This document shows positions 9,085 to 17,461 of a stretch of 64,000 nt of DNA, piece by piece. The stretch is from contig CALAST010000004.1 in assembly GCA_937889225.1 (NCBI GenBank), positions 1 to 64,000 of the forward strand. The letters are read 5' to 3'. The position numbers and the translations under genes were made by a program. Below the pieces are notes generated by a model. The model saw only the letters and a list, made by a program, of their open reading frames with translations. It was not told the DNA's origin and did no database searches. Every line of letters begins with the position of its first letter. Position 1 is the stretch's first letter. The DNA is from an uncultured Lachnobacterium sp. (GTDB taxonomy: Bacteria > Bacillota > Clostridia > Lachnospirales > Lachnospiraceae).

Positions 9085-10464
9085 ATGGAAGAAAAGAAAT
9101 ATTTAAAATGGTACAATAAAATTGGATATGGTTCGGGAGATATTGCAGGAAATGTAGTATATGCATTTTTGACCTCTTTTGTTATGATTTATCTGACAGA
9201 TACAGTTGGATTAAATGCAGGGATTGTAGGAACATTAATCGCGGTATCCAAATTATTTGATGGTGTAACAGATATCTTTTTTGGTGCTATGATTGATAAA
9301 ACAAAAACCAAAATGGGAAAAGCAAGACCATGGATGCTTTACGGATATATTGGTTGTGCGATAACTTTAGCAGCTATCTTTGCGATTCCGGTAGAGTTGG
9401 GAGAGGTTGCACAGTATGCATGGTTTTTCGTTGCGTATACTTTGTTAAATGCCGTATTTTATACAGCAAATAATATTGCATACTCCGCACTTACTTCACT
9501 TATTACCAAAAATAGTAAGGAACGTGTAGAGATGGGCTCATATCGTTTCATCTTTGCTTTTTCCACGAGTCTTTTGATTCAGTCTGTAACACTTGAACTT
9601 GTAAAATATTTTGGAAATGGAGCAAAGGGCTGGAGAACAGTTGCAATTATTTATGCAATAATTGGTTTGATTGTCAACACACTTTCCGTTCTTTCCGTGA
9701 AAGAATTGCCGGAAGAAGAATTAAACGAAGGTACAGAACAGAGTAATGAAAAATATAATCTGATAGAAGCAGCGAAACTGTTATTTTCCAATAAATATTA
9801 TATTATGATTTGTGCAACCTATATTTTGCAGCAGTTATATTCTGCCATGTTAGGTGTGGGCATTTACTTTATGAGAGATGTATTGAAGAATGAAGATTTG
9901 TTTCCAATCTTTTCATGGGCAATCAATATTCCTTTAATTATCGCACTTATTATCACCCCATCTCTGGTAGCAAAATGGAAAGGGATGTATAAGTTGAATT
10001 TAGTTGGTTATACTGTGGGAACAATTGGAAGAGCGTTGGTAGTTATTGCTGCTTATTTCCAAAATGTACCGCTGATGATTGCATTTACCGCAGTTGCAGC
10101 TTTTGGTATGGGACCATGGCAGGGAGATATGAATGCAGTTATTGCAGAATGTTCCCAGTATACATATCTTACAAAGAATAAACGTGTCGATGGAACAATG
10201 TATTCTTGTACCTCGCTTGGTGTAAAACTTGGTGGTGGACTTGGAACTGCAATTGCAGGATGGCTCTTGGAATTTAGCGGTTATGACGGAACAGCAGCTG
10301 TTCAGCCGGATTCTTATACACAGATGCTGCACATTATGTATTTGTGGGTTCCTGCAATTATTACATTAATCATTACGTTTGTGATGTCAAAAATGAATGT
10401 TGAAAAGGCAAATATAAAATTGCGTGCAGAGCAAGAATTACAAAGTTTGAAGTATGTAGAGTAA
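9085..10464 (+). CDS. GPH-family sugar:cation symporter (MelB/LacS-like)
   Basis: An integral membrane transporter of 459 residues with about 12 hydrophobic helices. The GPH signature region reads FDGVTDIFFGAMIDKTKTKMGKARPW, and GMGPWQGDMNAVIAE marks the second half. It should bring a beta-galactoside or related sugar into the cell together with Na+ or H+ for the upstream beta-galactosidase. I chose the second ATG (9085) because AGGAG sits 7 nt before it but only 1 nt before the ATG at 9079. It lacks the C-terminal EIIA domain of LacS. It is followed by an intergenic repeat rather than a clear terminator. Confidence 0.9.
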   Translation: MEEKKYLKWYNKIGYGSGDIAGNVVYAFLTSFVMIYLTDTVGLNAGIVGTLIAVSKLFDGVTDIFFGAMIDKTKTKMGKARPWMLYGYIGCAITLAAIFAIPVELGEVAQYAWFFVAYTLLNAVFYTANNIAYSALTSLITKNSKERVEMGSYRFIFAFSTSLLIQSVTLELVKYFGNGAKGWRTVAIIYAIIGLIVNTLSVLSVKELPEEELNEGTEQSNEKYNLIEAAKLLFSNKYYIMICATYILQQLYSAMLGVGIYFMRDVLKNEDLFPIFSWAINIPLIIALIITPSLVAKWKGMYKLNLVGYTVGTIGRALVVIAAYFQNVPLMIAFTAVAAFGMGPWQGDMNAVIAECSQYTYLTKNKRVDGTMYSCTSLGVKLGGGLGTAIAGWLLEFSGYDGTAAVQPDSYTQMLHIMYLWVPAIITLIITFVMSKMNVEKANIKLRAEQELQSLKYVE

Positions 10465-10490
10465 TCAAGCAGACAGTTATAATTTAAATT

Positions 10491-10600
10491 GAATTAAGAA
10501 AGTCTTTCACTTTAAATGCGAAGCATTACGTAGTGGGTAATTTTCTTGATGTGGTTATAAGTATGTGGCGAAGCGGATTGTGAATATCTGCTTCGCCACA
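10491..10600 (+). repeat. Dispersed two-hairpin intergenic repeat, longest copy
   Basis: The first part (10491-10556) is a hairpin with inner ATGC-GAA-GCAT inside CACTT...TAGTGGG, closed by AAGAAA/TTTCTT. The linker GGTTATAAGTATGTGGCGAA follows. The second hairpin (10564-10600) has a 15-bp stem with one G-U pair and the loop TGTGAAT. Related copies occur six more times in this window, on the same strand. It fills the gap between the symporter and the reductase gene. Confidence 0.75.
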
Positions 10601-10640
10601 CAACTATTGGAAAATAGTGGAGAAAAGGAGTGATGTAATT

Positions 10641-11561
10641 ATGGCATGTACAATTAGTGCAGAGGAAATTAAACGCGTAAAAGGTTTGGGATTTTTACAG
10701 AATAAAGGAACAGATTGTTTTAATGCTCGTGTAATTACTGTAAATGGTAAAATCACAGCCAAACAGGCAATGATAGTTGCAGAAGCGGCTGAAAAATTCG
10801 GAAGTGGAGAGCTTACGTTTACGACTCGTATGACAATCGAGGTAAAAGGTGTTCATTATGACAATATCGAAGCATTCCGTGAATATATCAAAAAAGCAGG
10901 TCTTCAGACAGGCGGAACAGGAGCAATGGTTCGTCCAATCGTTTCTTGTAAGGGAACAACTTGCCAGTACGGTTTATATGATACATTTGACTTAGCAGAA
11001 AAGATACATGAACGTTTTTATTTAGGATATCGTGGAGTGAAGCTTCCGCATAAATTTAAAATTGCAACAGGCGGATGTCCAAATAACTGCATAAAACCGA
11101 ATTTAAACGATATAGGTATTGTAGGACAGCGTATTACAAATGTGAATCCAAAAATCTGCAAAGGCTGTAAAAAATGCCAGATTGAAGCAATGTGTCCGAT
11201 GAAAGCGGCAAAAGTAGTAGATGGCGTACTTTGTGTAGATAACGAAGTATGTAACAACTGTGGTCGTTGCGTAGGAAAATGTCCGTTCCATGCAAAAGAC
11301 GAAGCAACACAGGCTTACAAAGTATACATTGGTGGAAGATGGGGCAAAAAAGTAACACATGGACAGCCTCTTAGTAAACTCTTTACTTCCGAAGAAGAAG
11401 TATTAAACGTAGTAGAAAAAACAATTCTTCTTTTCCGTGAACAGGGAATTGCAGGGGAACGTTTTGCAGATACTATTGACAGAATTGGTTTTGAAGAAGT
11501 GGAAAGACAGCTTATTTCGGATGAAATTTTAGAAAGAAAAGCTAAGATTTTAGAGGGTTAG
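10641..11561 (+). CDS. Siroheme/[4Fe-4S] nitrite/sulfite-reductase-family protein with fused 2x[4Fe-4S] ferredoxin domain
   Basis: 306 residues. The N-terminal half is a ferredoxin-like nitrite/sulfite reductase half-domain. The siroheme-[4Fe-4S] ligands are the C-x5-C pair in SCKGTTCQ and the C-x3-C pair in GGCPNNCIKP. After these comes a bacterial ferredoxin insert with CKGCKKCQIEAMCP and CNNCGRCVGKCP, feeding electrons to the site. This architecture resembles AsrC of anaerobic sulfite reductase, but no asrA or asrB is nearby, so the substrate (sulfite, nitrite or other) is uncertain. The ATG at 10641 is preferred over the GTG at 10617 because GGAG lies 10 nt upstream of it and homologues start near the N-terminal MACTI. 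Confidence 0.82.
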   Translation: MACTISAEEIKRVKGLGFLQNKGTDCFNARVITVNGKITAKQAMIVAEAAEKFGSGELTFTTRMTIEVKGVHYDNIEAFREYIKKAGLQTGGTGAMVRPIVSCKGTTCQYGLYDTFDLAEKIHERFYLGYRGVKLPHKFKIATGGCPNNCIKPNLNDIGIVGQRITNVNPKICKGCKKCQIEAMCPMKAAKVVDGVLCVDNEVCNNCGRCVGKCPFHAKDEATQAYKVYIGGRWGKKVTHGQPLSKLFTSEEEVLNVVEKTILLFREQGIAGERFADTIDRIGFEEVERQLISDEILERKAKILEG

Positions 11562-11612
11562 AGTAAAAAAGTGTAGAAATAAATTCATAGGAAATCTGAT
11601 TTTATGGAAAAA

Positions 11613-11658
11613 TTAATGGGGTATAGAGATGATGAAAATCAAATCTATACCCCATTAA
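11613..11658. terminator. Bidirectional terminator between convergent reductase and ferredoxin genes
   Basis: An inverted repeat TTAATGGGGTATAGA / TCTATACCCCATTAA with A-rich and T-rich flanks lies between the two convergent stop codons. Confidence 0.8.
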
Positions 11659-11665
11659 AGTATGT

Positions 11666-12376
11666 TTAGTCTAAAATCCTTCCATCTGTAGAAATTGTAA
11701 CCACATTCCATGGAATAAATTTTCCACTTTTCATAAGTGCCTGTTTTACGGCATTTTGGATACCGCCACAGCAAGGAACTTCCATTCGTACCACAGTAAC
11801 ACTTTTAATATCGTTGTTTGCAATAATTTGTGTCAGTTTTTCCGTATAATCCACCATATCCAATTTTGGACAGCCAATAACAGTTACTTTATTTCGAATA
11901 AAATCATTATGGAAATTGCCATATGCATATGCTGTACAGTCAGCAGCTACAAGCAAGTTTGCATTATCAAAATATGGAGCACATACCGGAACAAGTTTAA
12001 TTTGTACCGGCCATTGGGAAAGCTGACTTGGCTGTTTTGCAGTATTTTCACAGATGGTTGTGGTGCGGTTGATTTGCTTAGAAGCAGTTCCCGGACATCC
12101 ACAAGGACTTGATTTTTGCTGTTGTTTTGATTCATTTGCTTTTCGTTTGGCTTCCATTACAGCTGCTTCATCATAAGCAGGAGCTTCTCGCATTTCAAAG
12201 GTAATCGCACCTGTTGGACATCCCGGAAGGCAGTCGCCCAATCCATCACAGTAATCTTCACGAAGTAATTTTGCTTTGCCATCTACCATGCCAATCGCAC
12301 CTTCATGGCAGGCAGTTGCACAAATGCCACAGCCGTTACATTTGTCTTCATCAATTTTAATAATCTGTCGAATCAT
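11666..12376 (-). CDS. 4Fe-4S ferredoxin-domain protein with C-terminal Cys-containing domain
   Basis: 236 residues. The N-terminal ferredoxin has one standard cluster motif (CNGCGICATACHEGA). The second motif, YCDGLGDCLPGCPTGAI, is altered in its first Cys spacing. A linker rich in Gln, Ser and Lys with CGCPG follows, then a C-terminal alpha/beta domain with conserved-looking PVCAPYF, GCPKLD and PCCGGI. This protein type is common in anaerobic Clostridia and its precise role is unknown; electron transfer or iron-sulfur sensing is plausible. The ATG at 12376 follows GGAGGAA with 6-nt spacing. It is divergent from a Crp/Fnr regulator, which probably controls it. Confidence 0.78.
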   Translation of the reverse strand: MIRQIIKIDEDKCNGCGICATACHEGAIGMVDGKAKLLREDYCDGLGDCLPGCPTGAITFEMREAPAYDEAAVMEAKRKANESKQQQKSSPCGCPGTASKQINRTTTICENTAKQPSQLSQWPVQIKLVPVCAPYFDNANLLVAADCTAYAYGNFHNDFIRNKVTVIGCPKLDMVDYTEKLTQIIANNDIKSVTVVRMEVPCCGGIQNAVKQALMKSGKFIPWNVVTISTDGRILD

Positions 12377-12439
12377 AATCATTTCCTCCATCATTTTTAA
12401 TATGAATTATTTCTTATAAAGTATGAACGCAGAACAAAC

Positions 12440-12482
12440 AATCCCACATTTCAAATACATGGAGCATTAAGTGATGGGTTTT
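12440..12482 (+). repeat. Transposon-end-like hairpin, copy in the ferredoxin/Crp intergenic region
   Basis: The sequence CCCACATTTCAAATAC...GAGCATTAAGTGATGGG can fold with CCCAC/GTGATGGG arms. It matches hairpins at 10500-10545 and 48148-48194. It lies upstream of the ferredoxin gene and may lie in its leader. Confidence 0.55.
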
Positions 12483-12623
12483 GTGTATTTGAAATAAGAA
12501 ATAAGTTATTTTGGTATTGTTAAGAAAAGTGTGTTTTTTGTTTTTTACAGTAACTTTTTATCTACTTTATCGTATTTATTTGACATTACGAATGTATTAT
12601 AATAAACTTTTTACAAGAAATCA

Positions 12624-12637
12624 GTTGTATTTACAAC
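12624..12637. promoter_or_regulatory. Perfect 14-bp palindrome before the Crp/Fnr gene
   Basis: GTTGTA-TT-TACAAC, 16 nt upstream of the GTG start and downstream of a TATAAT box (12598-12603). It has the dyad form of Crp/Fnr-family operators and could be an autoregulatory site; this is inference from position and symmetry. Confidence 0.4.
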
Positions 12638-12652
12638 AGAAATGAGGTTTTT

Positions 12653-13312
12653 GTGAAAGAAATAATTCCAATCTTAAAAAGAACAAAATTATTTTCCGGT
12701 GTTGGAGAAGAAGAAATTGAAGCAATGTTAAGTTGTCTTGGGGCAAGGCAGCAGAAATATAAAAAAGGTGAATATGTTTTTCGGCAAGGTGAATATCTGA
12801 ATATCATTACTGTTTTAATAGAAGGGAAATTGCATATTCAAAGGGATGATTTTTGGGGGAATCGCAGTATTTTAAGTAGTGTGGAAATAGGTGAAATGTT
12901 TGGCGAAGCCTATGTTGCACCGGATAGCGGTGCGATTCTGAATGATGTTGTGGCAGTAGAAGACAGTACGATTATCTTATTTGATGTTAATCGAATTTTA
13001 AACGTTTGTCCATCTGCCTGTAAATTTCATTCCCTTACGATACGAAATTTATTTTTTGCCATATCCGAAAAGAACAGAAAACTGGTGCAAAAACTGGGAT
13101 ATATGTCAAAACGCACTACAAGGGAGAAACTGATTTCCTACCTTTCTGAGGAAGCTAAGCGAAAGAATAGTGGGGTATTTGAAATTCCATTTAATAGACA
13201 GCAACTGGCAGATTTTTTATCTGTAGACAGAAGTGCAATGTCAAATGAGCTGTGTAAAATGCGAGATGAAGGATTGCTGCGGTTTGAAAAGAATCGGTTT
13301 GAATTGATATAA
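12653..13312 (+). CDS. Crp/Fnr-family transcriptional regulator
   Basis: 219 residues: a cyclic-nucleotide-binding-fold sensor (about 1-120), a long dimer helix, and a C-terminal winged helix with FNRQQLADFLSVDRSAMSNELCKMRDEG, the family's DNA-binding signature. There is no N-terminal Cys cluster of the FNR [4Fe-4S] type, and the cAMP-contact Arg-Ser pair is not evident, so the effector is unknown. It starts at a GTG preceded by GAGG. It is divergent from the ferredoxin gene, which together with the redox context suggests control of anaerobic or nitrosative-stress functions. Confidence 0.85.
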   Translation: MKEIIPILKRTKLFSGVGEEEIEAMLSCLGARQQKYKKGEYVFRQGEYLNIITVLIEGKLHIQRDDFWGNRSILSSVEIGEMFGEAYVAPDSGAILNDVVAVEDSTIILFDVNRILNVCPSACKFHSLTIRNLFFAISEKNRKLVQKLGYMSKRTTREKLISYLSEEAKRKNSGVFEIPFNRQQLADFLSVDRSAMSNELCKMRDEGLLRFEKNRFELI

Positions 13313-13362
13313 AAAGTGTTTGTATTAATTCTTCTTTTGTTAAAAAATTATCAAAAATTTAA

Positions 13363-13400
13363 ACAAGTGTCTTGTCAGTTGTAAGCTTTAGTGGTATACT
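13363..13400 (+). promoter_or_regulatory. nad operon promoter with candidate NiaR operator
   Basis: Promoter boxes TTGTCA (13372-13377) and TATACT (13395-13400) are 17 nt apart. An interrupted palindrome, ACAAGTGTC...CAGTTGT (13363-13382), covers the -35 box, and a second ACAAGTGTAAACA follows the -10 box (13404-13416). The niaR gene lies in the same operon, so these are good candidates for NiaR sites; the assignment is by context. Confidence 0.6.
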
Positions 13401-13441
13401 TTCACAAGTGTAAACAGTAATCAAACAGAAAGGACATCACT

Positions 13442-14347
13442 ATGCAAATAGCAGACGAGATAAAAAAGTTAAAGAAAGAAAAAGATGCCGTTATTTTGGC
13501 ACATTATTACACAAGTCCGGAAATACAAGATATTGCAGATTATGTTGGGGATTCTTATTATTTAAGTAAATTAGCAATAAACCTTCCACAAGAGAAAATT
13601 ATTTTTTGTGGCGTATCATTTATGGGAGAGAGTGCTTGTATTTTAAATCCGGGAAAAAAGGTGTTTATGCCGGATTTAACAGCAGATTGTGCAATGGCAC
13701 ATATGGCAGATGTAAAAACCATTGAGCGAATGCGGGAAAAATATGATGATTTGGCGGTAGTATGCTATATCAATTCAACAGCCGAATTAAAACAACACTG
13801 TGATGTATGTGTGACTTCTGCCAATGCAGTAAAAATTGTAAAAGCTTTGCCAAATAAAAATATCTTTTTGATACCGGACAAAAATTTGGCACATTATGTG
13901 GCAACCCAAGTGCCGGAAAAACATTTTATTTTTAATGAAGGCTATTGTCCTATCCACGAAAACATGCAGGAAGAAGAAATTCGAAAATTAAAAGCTTCCC
14001 ATACAAATGCACCGGTTTTAGTGCATCCGGAGTGCAACGAAAAAATACGAGAACTGGCTGATTTTTTGGGAAGCACGTCACAAATTATCGAATATGCACA
14101 AAAGTGTGAAGCAGAAGAACTGATTATTGGCACAGAAATCGGTGTATTATATGAACTAAAAAAACGCTGTCCATACAAAACATTTTATTTTCCGCAAACG
14201 AAACCGATTTGCGAAGATATGAAGAAAATTACATTACATAAGATTTATCAGATTCTTTTAGAAGAAGAAAATAAAATAGTTGTTTCGGAAGAACTTCGCG
14301 TACATTCGAAAAAGCCATTAGAACAAATGTTAGAACTTGCAAAATAG
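13442..14347 (+). CDS. nadA: Quinolinate synthase
   Basis: A 301-residue [4Fe-4S] enzyme that condenses iminoaspartate with dihydroxyacetone phosphate to quinolinate in de novo NAD synthesis. The three pseudo-repeats typical of NadA are visible, with cluster Cys candidates in CYINSTAE, CDVCVTSANAVKIV and HPECNEKI. AHYYTSPEIQDIADYVGDS at the N-terminus is the substrate-binding signature. It is the first gene of nadABC-niaR; AGAAAGGA precedes the ATG, and 16 nt separate its stop from the nadB start. Confidence 0.95.
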   Translation: MQIADEIKKLKKEKDAVILAHYYTSPEIQDIADYVGDSYYLSKLAINLPQEKIIFCGVSFMGESACILNPGKKVFMPDLTADCAMAHMADVKTIERMREKYDDLAVVCYINSTAELKQHCDVCVTSANAVKIVKALPNKNIFLIPDKNLAHYVATQVPEKHFIFNEGYCPIHENMQEEEIRKLKASHTNAPVLVHPECNEKIRELADFLGSTSQIIEYAQKCEAEELIIGTEIGVLYELKKRCPYKTFYFPQTKPICEDMKKITLHKIYQILLEEENKIVVSEELRVHSKKPLEQMLELAK

Positions 14348-14363
14348 AAAGGGAAGAAAACAG

Positions 14364-15545
14364 ATGATTACAGATGTAGTAATTGTGGGAACTGGTATTA
14401 GCGGGCTATTTTGTGCATTAAGCCTGCCTTGCGAAAAACAGATTGTAATGCTTACAAAATCAGATATCGAAAGCAGCGATTCCTATCTTGCACAAGGCGG
14501 AATTTGCGTAAAAAGAGATGAAGATGATTTTGCTGTTTTTATGGAAGATACGATGAAAGCGGGGCATTACGAAAATCGCAAAGAGTCTGTCGGCATTATG
14601 ATTCAAGATTCAAGAGAAGTTATTGCAGACTTGGTTTCCTATGGAGTAGAGTTTGAAAAAAAAGATACCAGTATCAAAAACTTAGATTGGGAGAATTTTT
14701 GCTATACAAAAGAAGGGGCACACAGCAGAGCACGTATTTTGTATCATCAGGATATTACAGGCGAGGAAATTACAAAAAAATTGATTGCAGAAGCGAAAAA
14801 ACGTGTTAATATTACAATATTGGAATATACTGCGATGACAGATATATACACCGAGCAGAATGTATGCAAAGGCATTCTTGCACAAAAAGATGGAGAAATA
14901 ATTGAAATTTTAGCAAAAGATGTAGTCTTTGCAACAGGCGGAATTGGTGGAAGATATACCCATTCCACGAATTTTCCACATTTGACAGGAGATGCACTAG
15001 ACATTGCCGAAAAACATGGAATTGTACTGGAACATATGGACTATGTACAGATTCATCCCACTACACTTTATTCAAAAAAGGAAGGCAGACGGTTTTTGAT
15101 TTCAGAATCGGTTCGTGGAGAAGGTGCAATCCTTTTAGATAAAGAAGGGAATCGATTTGTCAATGAATTGCTCCCAAGAGATGTCGTAACAAATGCTATT
15201 CATAAGCAGATGGAGAAAGATGGTACAGAGTATGTATGGCTTTCATTGGAACATATTCCATCAGAGACGATAAAGGCACATTTTCCAAATATCTGTAAAC
15301 GTTGTCTGGAAGAAGGGTATGATGTGTTAAAAGAACCAATTCCTGTTGTTCCGGCACAGCATTATTTTATGGGCGGAATCAAAGTGGACTCTGACAGTAA
15401 AACTTCGATGGAACATTTGTATGCAGTAGGAGAAACCAGCTGCAACGGCGTACATGGCAAAAACCGATTGGCAAGCAATTCGCTGCTTGAAAGCATTGTA
15501 TTTGCAAAGCGAGCAGCAAAGCATATAGGAAAAAGCGATACATAA
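14364..15545 (+). CDS. nadB: L-aspartate oxidase
   Basis: An FAD enzyme of 393 residues oxidising aspartate to iminoaspartate for NadA. The dinucleotide fold starts at VVIVGTGISGLFCAL. SYLAQGGIC, HSRARILYHQDITG and VFATGGIGGRYTHSTN are flavoprotein landmarks, and GETSCNGVHGKNRLASNSLLE closes the FAD domain. It is shorter than the 530-residue E. coli enzyme because the C-terminal helical domain is missing, as in many Clostridia. The ATG at 14364 follows AGGGAAG; a longer upstream reading overlaps nadA. Confidence 0.94.
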   Translation: MITDVVIVGTGISGLFCALSLPCEKQIVMLTKSDIESSDSYLAQGGICVKRDEDDFAVFMEDTMKAGHYENRKESVGIMIQDSREVIADLVSYGVEFEKKDTSIKNLDWENFCYTKEGAHSRARILYHQDITGEEITKKLIAEAKKRVNITILEYTAMTDIYTEQNVCKGILAQKDGEIIEILAKDVVFATGGIGGRYTHSTNFPHLTGDALDIAEKHGIVLEHMDYVQIHPTTLYSKKEGRRFLISESVRGEGAILLDKEGNRFVNELLPRDVVTNAIHKQMEKDGTEYVWLSLEHIPSETIKAHFPNICKRCLEEGYDVLKEPIPVVPAQHYFMGGIKVDSDSKTSMEHLYAVGETSCNGVHGKNRLASNSLLESIVFAKRAAKHIGKSDT

Positions 15546-15587
15546 ACATACAATAGAAAATTAATCAATAACGAAAGGAAAAATAGC

Positions 15588-16445
15588 ATGAATACAATTA
15601 CAATGACATTACAGGCAGATGATTTGATTTTATCTGCATTAAAAGAAGACATTTCCAGTGAAGATGTTACGACAAATTCCGTAATGAAAGAAGCAGTTTT
15701 GGGAGAGGTAGATTTGATTTGCAAACAAGACGGCATTATTGCAGGTTTGGGAGTATATAAAAGAGTATTTGAGTTGTTAGACAAAGAAACCAGAATAGAA
15801 TTTTTTGTGCAGGATGGGAACCATGTAAAGGCGGGTCAGCTTATGGGCAAATTGACAGGAGATATTCGTGTGCTGTTATCGGGAGAGCGTGTAGCACTAA
15901 ACTTCTTACAAAGAATGAGCGGAATTGCAACTTATACAAATTCTGTGGCATCCCTTTTGGCTGGCGGTCATACAAAACTGTTAGACACAAGAAAGACAAC
16001 ACCAAATATGCGTATTTTTGAAAAATATGCGGTACGTGTAGGTGGTGGATATAATCATCGTTACAATTTGTCGGATGGGGTTTTGTTAAAAGATAATCAT
16101 ATTGGAGCAGCAGGTAGTGTAACTAATGCCGTAAAAATGGCAAAAGAATATGCACCATTTGTCCGTAAAATCGAAATCGAAGTAGAAAATTTAGAGATGG
16201 TAAAAGAAGCAGTAGAAGCCGGTGCAGATATTATTATGCTTGACAATATGTCCTATGAAGAAATGGAAGAGGCAATTCGCATCATTGATGGAAGGGCAGA
16301 AACGGAGTGTTCAGGGAATGTAACAAAAGAAAATATTGCAAAACTAACAGCGTTAGGTGTAGATTATATTTCAAGCGGAGCATTGACCCATTCTGCACCA
16401 ATATTGGATATATCTATGAAGAACCTTCATGTGGTAGAGGCATAA
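15588..16445 (+). CDS. nadC: Nicotinate-nucleotide pyrophosphorylase (quinolinate phosphoribosyltransferase)
   Basis: 285 residues; converts quinolinate and PRPP to nicotinate mononucleotide, the third step of the pathway. Signature segments are EDISSEDVTTN, LNFLQRMSGIAT, LLDTRKTTPNMRIFEKYAV with RVGGGYNHRYNLSDGVLLKDNHI (split here as two overlapping motifs), and ADIIMLDNM. It follows nadB by 42 nt with an AAAGGA site. Completeness and operon order leave little doubt. Confidence 0.95.
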   Translation: MNTITMTLQADDLILSALKEDISSEDVTTNSVMKEAVLGEVDLICKQDGIIAGLGVYKRVFELLDKETRIEFFVQDGNHVKAGQLMGKLTGDIRVLLSGERVALNFLQRMSGIATYTNSVASLLAGGHTKLLDTRKTTPNMRIFEKYAVRVGGGYNHRYNLSDGVLLKDNHIGAAGSVTNAVKMAKEYAPFVRKIEIEVENLEMVKEAVEAGADIIMLDNMSYEEMEEAIRIIDGRAETECSGNVTKENIAKLTALGVDYISSGALTHSAPILDISMKNLHVVEA

Positions 16446-16637
16446 ATTTTAGATATAAGTGTTACAATTTCTTGCGAGAAAGAAATTCACGTGTTATGAT
16501 ATCCGGATAAATATTTGATGGAATTTATATATTTTGTAATTGCTTAGTCAGAGAATGTCTTGATATGTAGGACATGATGGGATAAGATTAATATTTTGTG
16601 TGATAAGGTTTTTATTGAATATGAAAGGAATAGAAAG

Positions 16638-17156
16638 ATGACAGGTCAGAAAAGACGTGAAGAAATAATTGCAAGAATCAAAGAAAGCAAAGGACCTCTT
16701 TCTGGACAGAAATTAGCAGAAGGTTTTGGGGTAAGCAGACAGGTAGTGGTGCAGGACATTGCATTGCTTCGTGCAGAAGGATATGATATTATTTCAACGA
16801 ACCGCGGATATTTGCTGCAAAGTACAAAAAATGTAAGTCGTATATTTAAGGTGAAGCATACGGACGAAGCAATTGAAGATGAGCTTTGCAGCATTGTGGA
16901 TTTAGGGGGATGTGTGGAAAATGTGATTGTCCACCATAAGGTGTATGGCACAATGGAAGCACATCTTGGTATAAATTCCCGCAGAAAAGTGGCTTTATTT
17001 ATAGAAGATATCCAGAATGGAAAATCCAGTCCATTGAAAAATATCACATCCAATTACCATTATCATAGGATTAGTGCAGATAGTGAGGAAACGTTAAATT
17101 TAATCGAAGGTATGTTAAAGCAGAAACAGTACTTAGTAGAACCAAATAAGAGATAA
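16638..17156 (+). CDS. niaR: NiaR-type NAD biosynthesis repressor (HTH-11 + 3H domain)
   Basis: 172 residues: an N-terminal winged helix (RREEIIARI...LAEGFGVSRQVVVQDIALLR) and a C-terminal 3H domain named for conserved histidines, visible in VHHKVYG, EAHLGI and YHYHRISA. In known family members nicotinate is the corepressor and the 3H histidines bind metal. It sits last in the nadABC operon and probably represses it from the sites around 13363-13416. The ATG at 16638 follows AAAGGAA with 7-nt spacing. Confidence 0.9.
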   Translation: MTGQKRREEIIARIKESKGPLSGQKLAEGFGVSRQVVVQDIALLRAEGYDIISTNRGYLLQSTKNVSRIFKVKHTDEAIEDELCSIVDLGGCVENVIVHHKVYGTMEAHLGINSRRKVALFIEDIQNGKSSPLKNITSNYHYHRISADSEETLNLIEGMLKQKQYLVEPNKR

Positions 17157-17307
17157 GATGAGCTATGCCATATATAATCCGCTTTGTAATTTGCTCTTAA
17201 TTTGGTCAAATTTAAAGCGTTTTGTTAGTAATGCTTGACAAAATAAGGGAAAAAGGATTAAAGTAGTTAAGGCGATTTTTTCAAAATAAATATGTATACT
17301 TATATTT

Positions 17308-17358
17308 ATCGTCTCAGACGCAGCATGTGCCTGTTTGAGACGATTTTTGTGATTTTTT
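17308..17358 (+). terminator. Rho-independent terminator after niaR
   Basis: ATCGTCTCA pairs with TGAGACGAT around a 19-nt partly self-paired loop and is followed by TTTTTGTGATTTTTTT. A TTGACA (17235-17240) lies upstream with only a weak TTAAAG -10 (17258-17263), so a short terminated transcript from there is possible but unproven. Confidence 0.75.
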
Positions 17359-17369
17359 TATGTAGAATA

Positions 17370-17399
17370 TTGCTAAGTACGACAGGTATTTGGTATAAT
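17370..17399 (+). promoter_or_regulatory. Promoter of the HD-GYP gene
   Basis: TTGCTA at 17370-17375, an 18-nt spacer and TATAAT at 17394-17399, 62 bp before the start codon. Confidence 0.6.
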
Positions 17400-17461
17400 G
17401 GATAAAATATTCTGGGGGGAATATTTTTATAATTACTTATGAGAGGGAAAGGTATACATAT

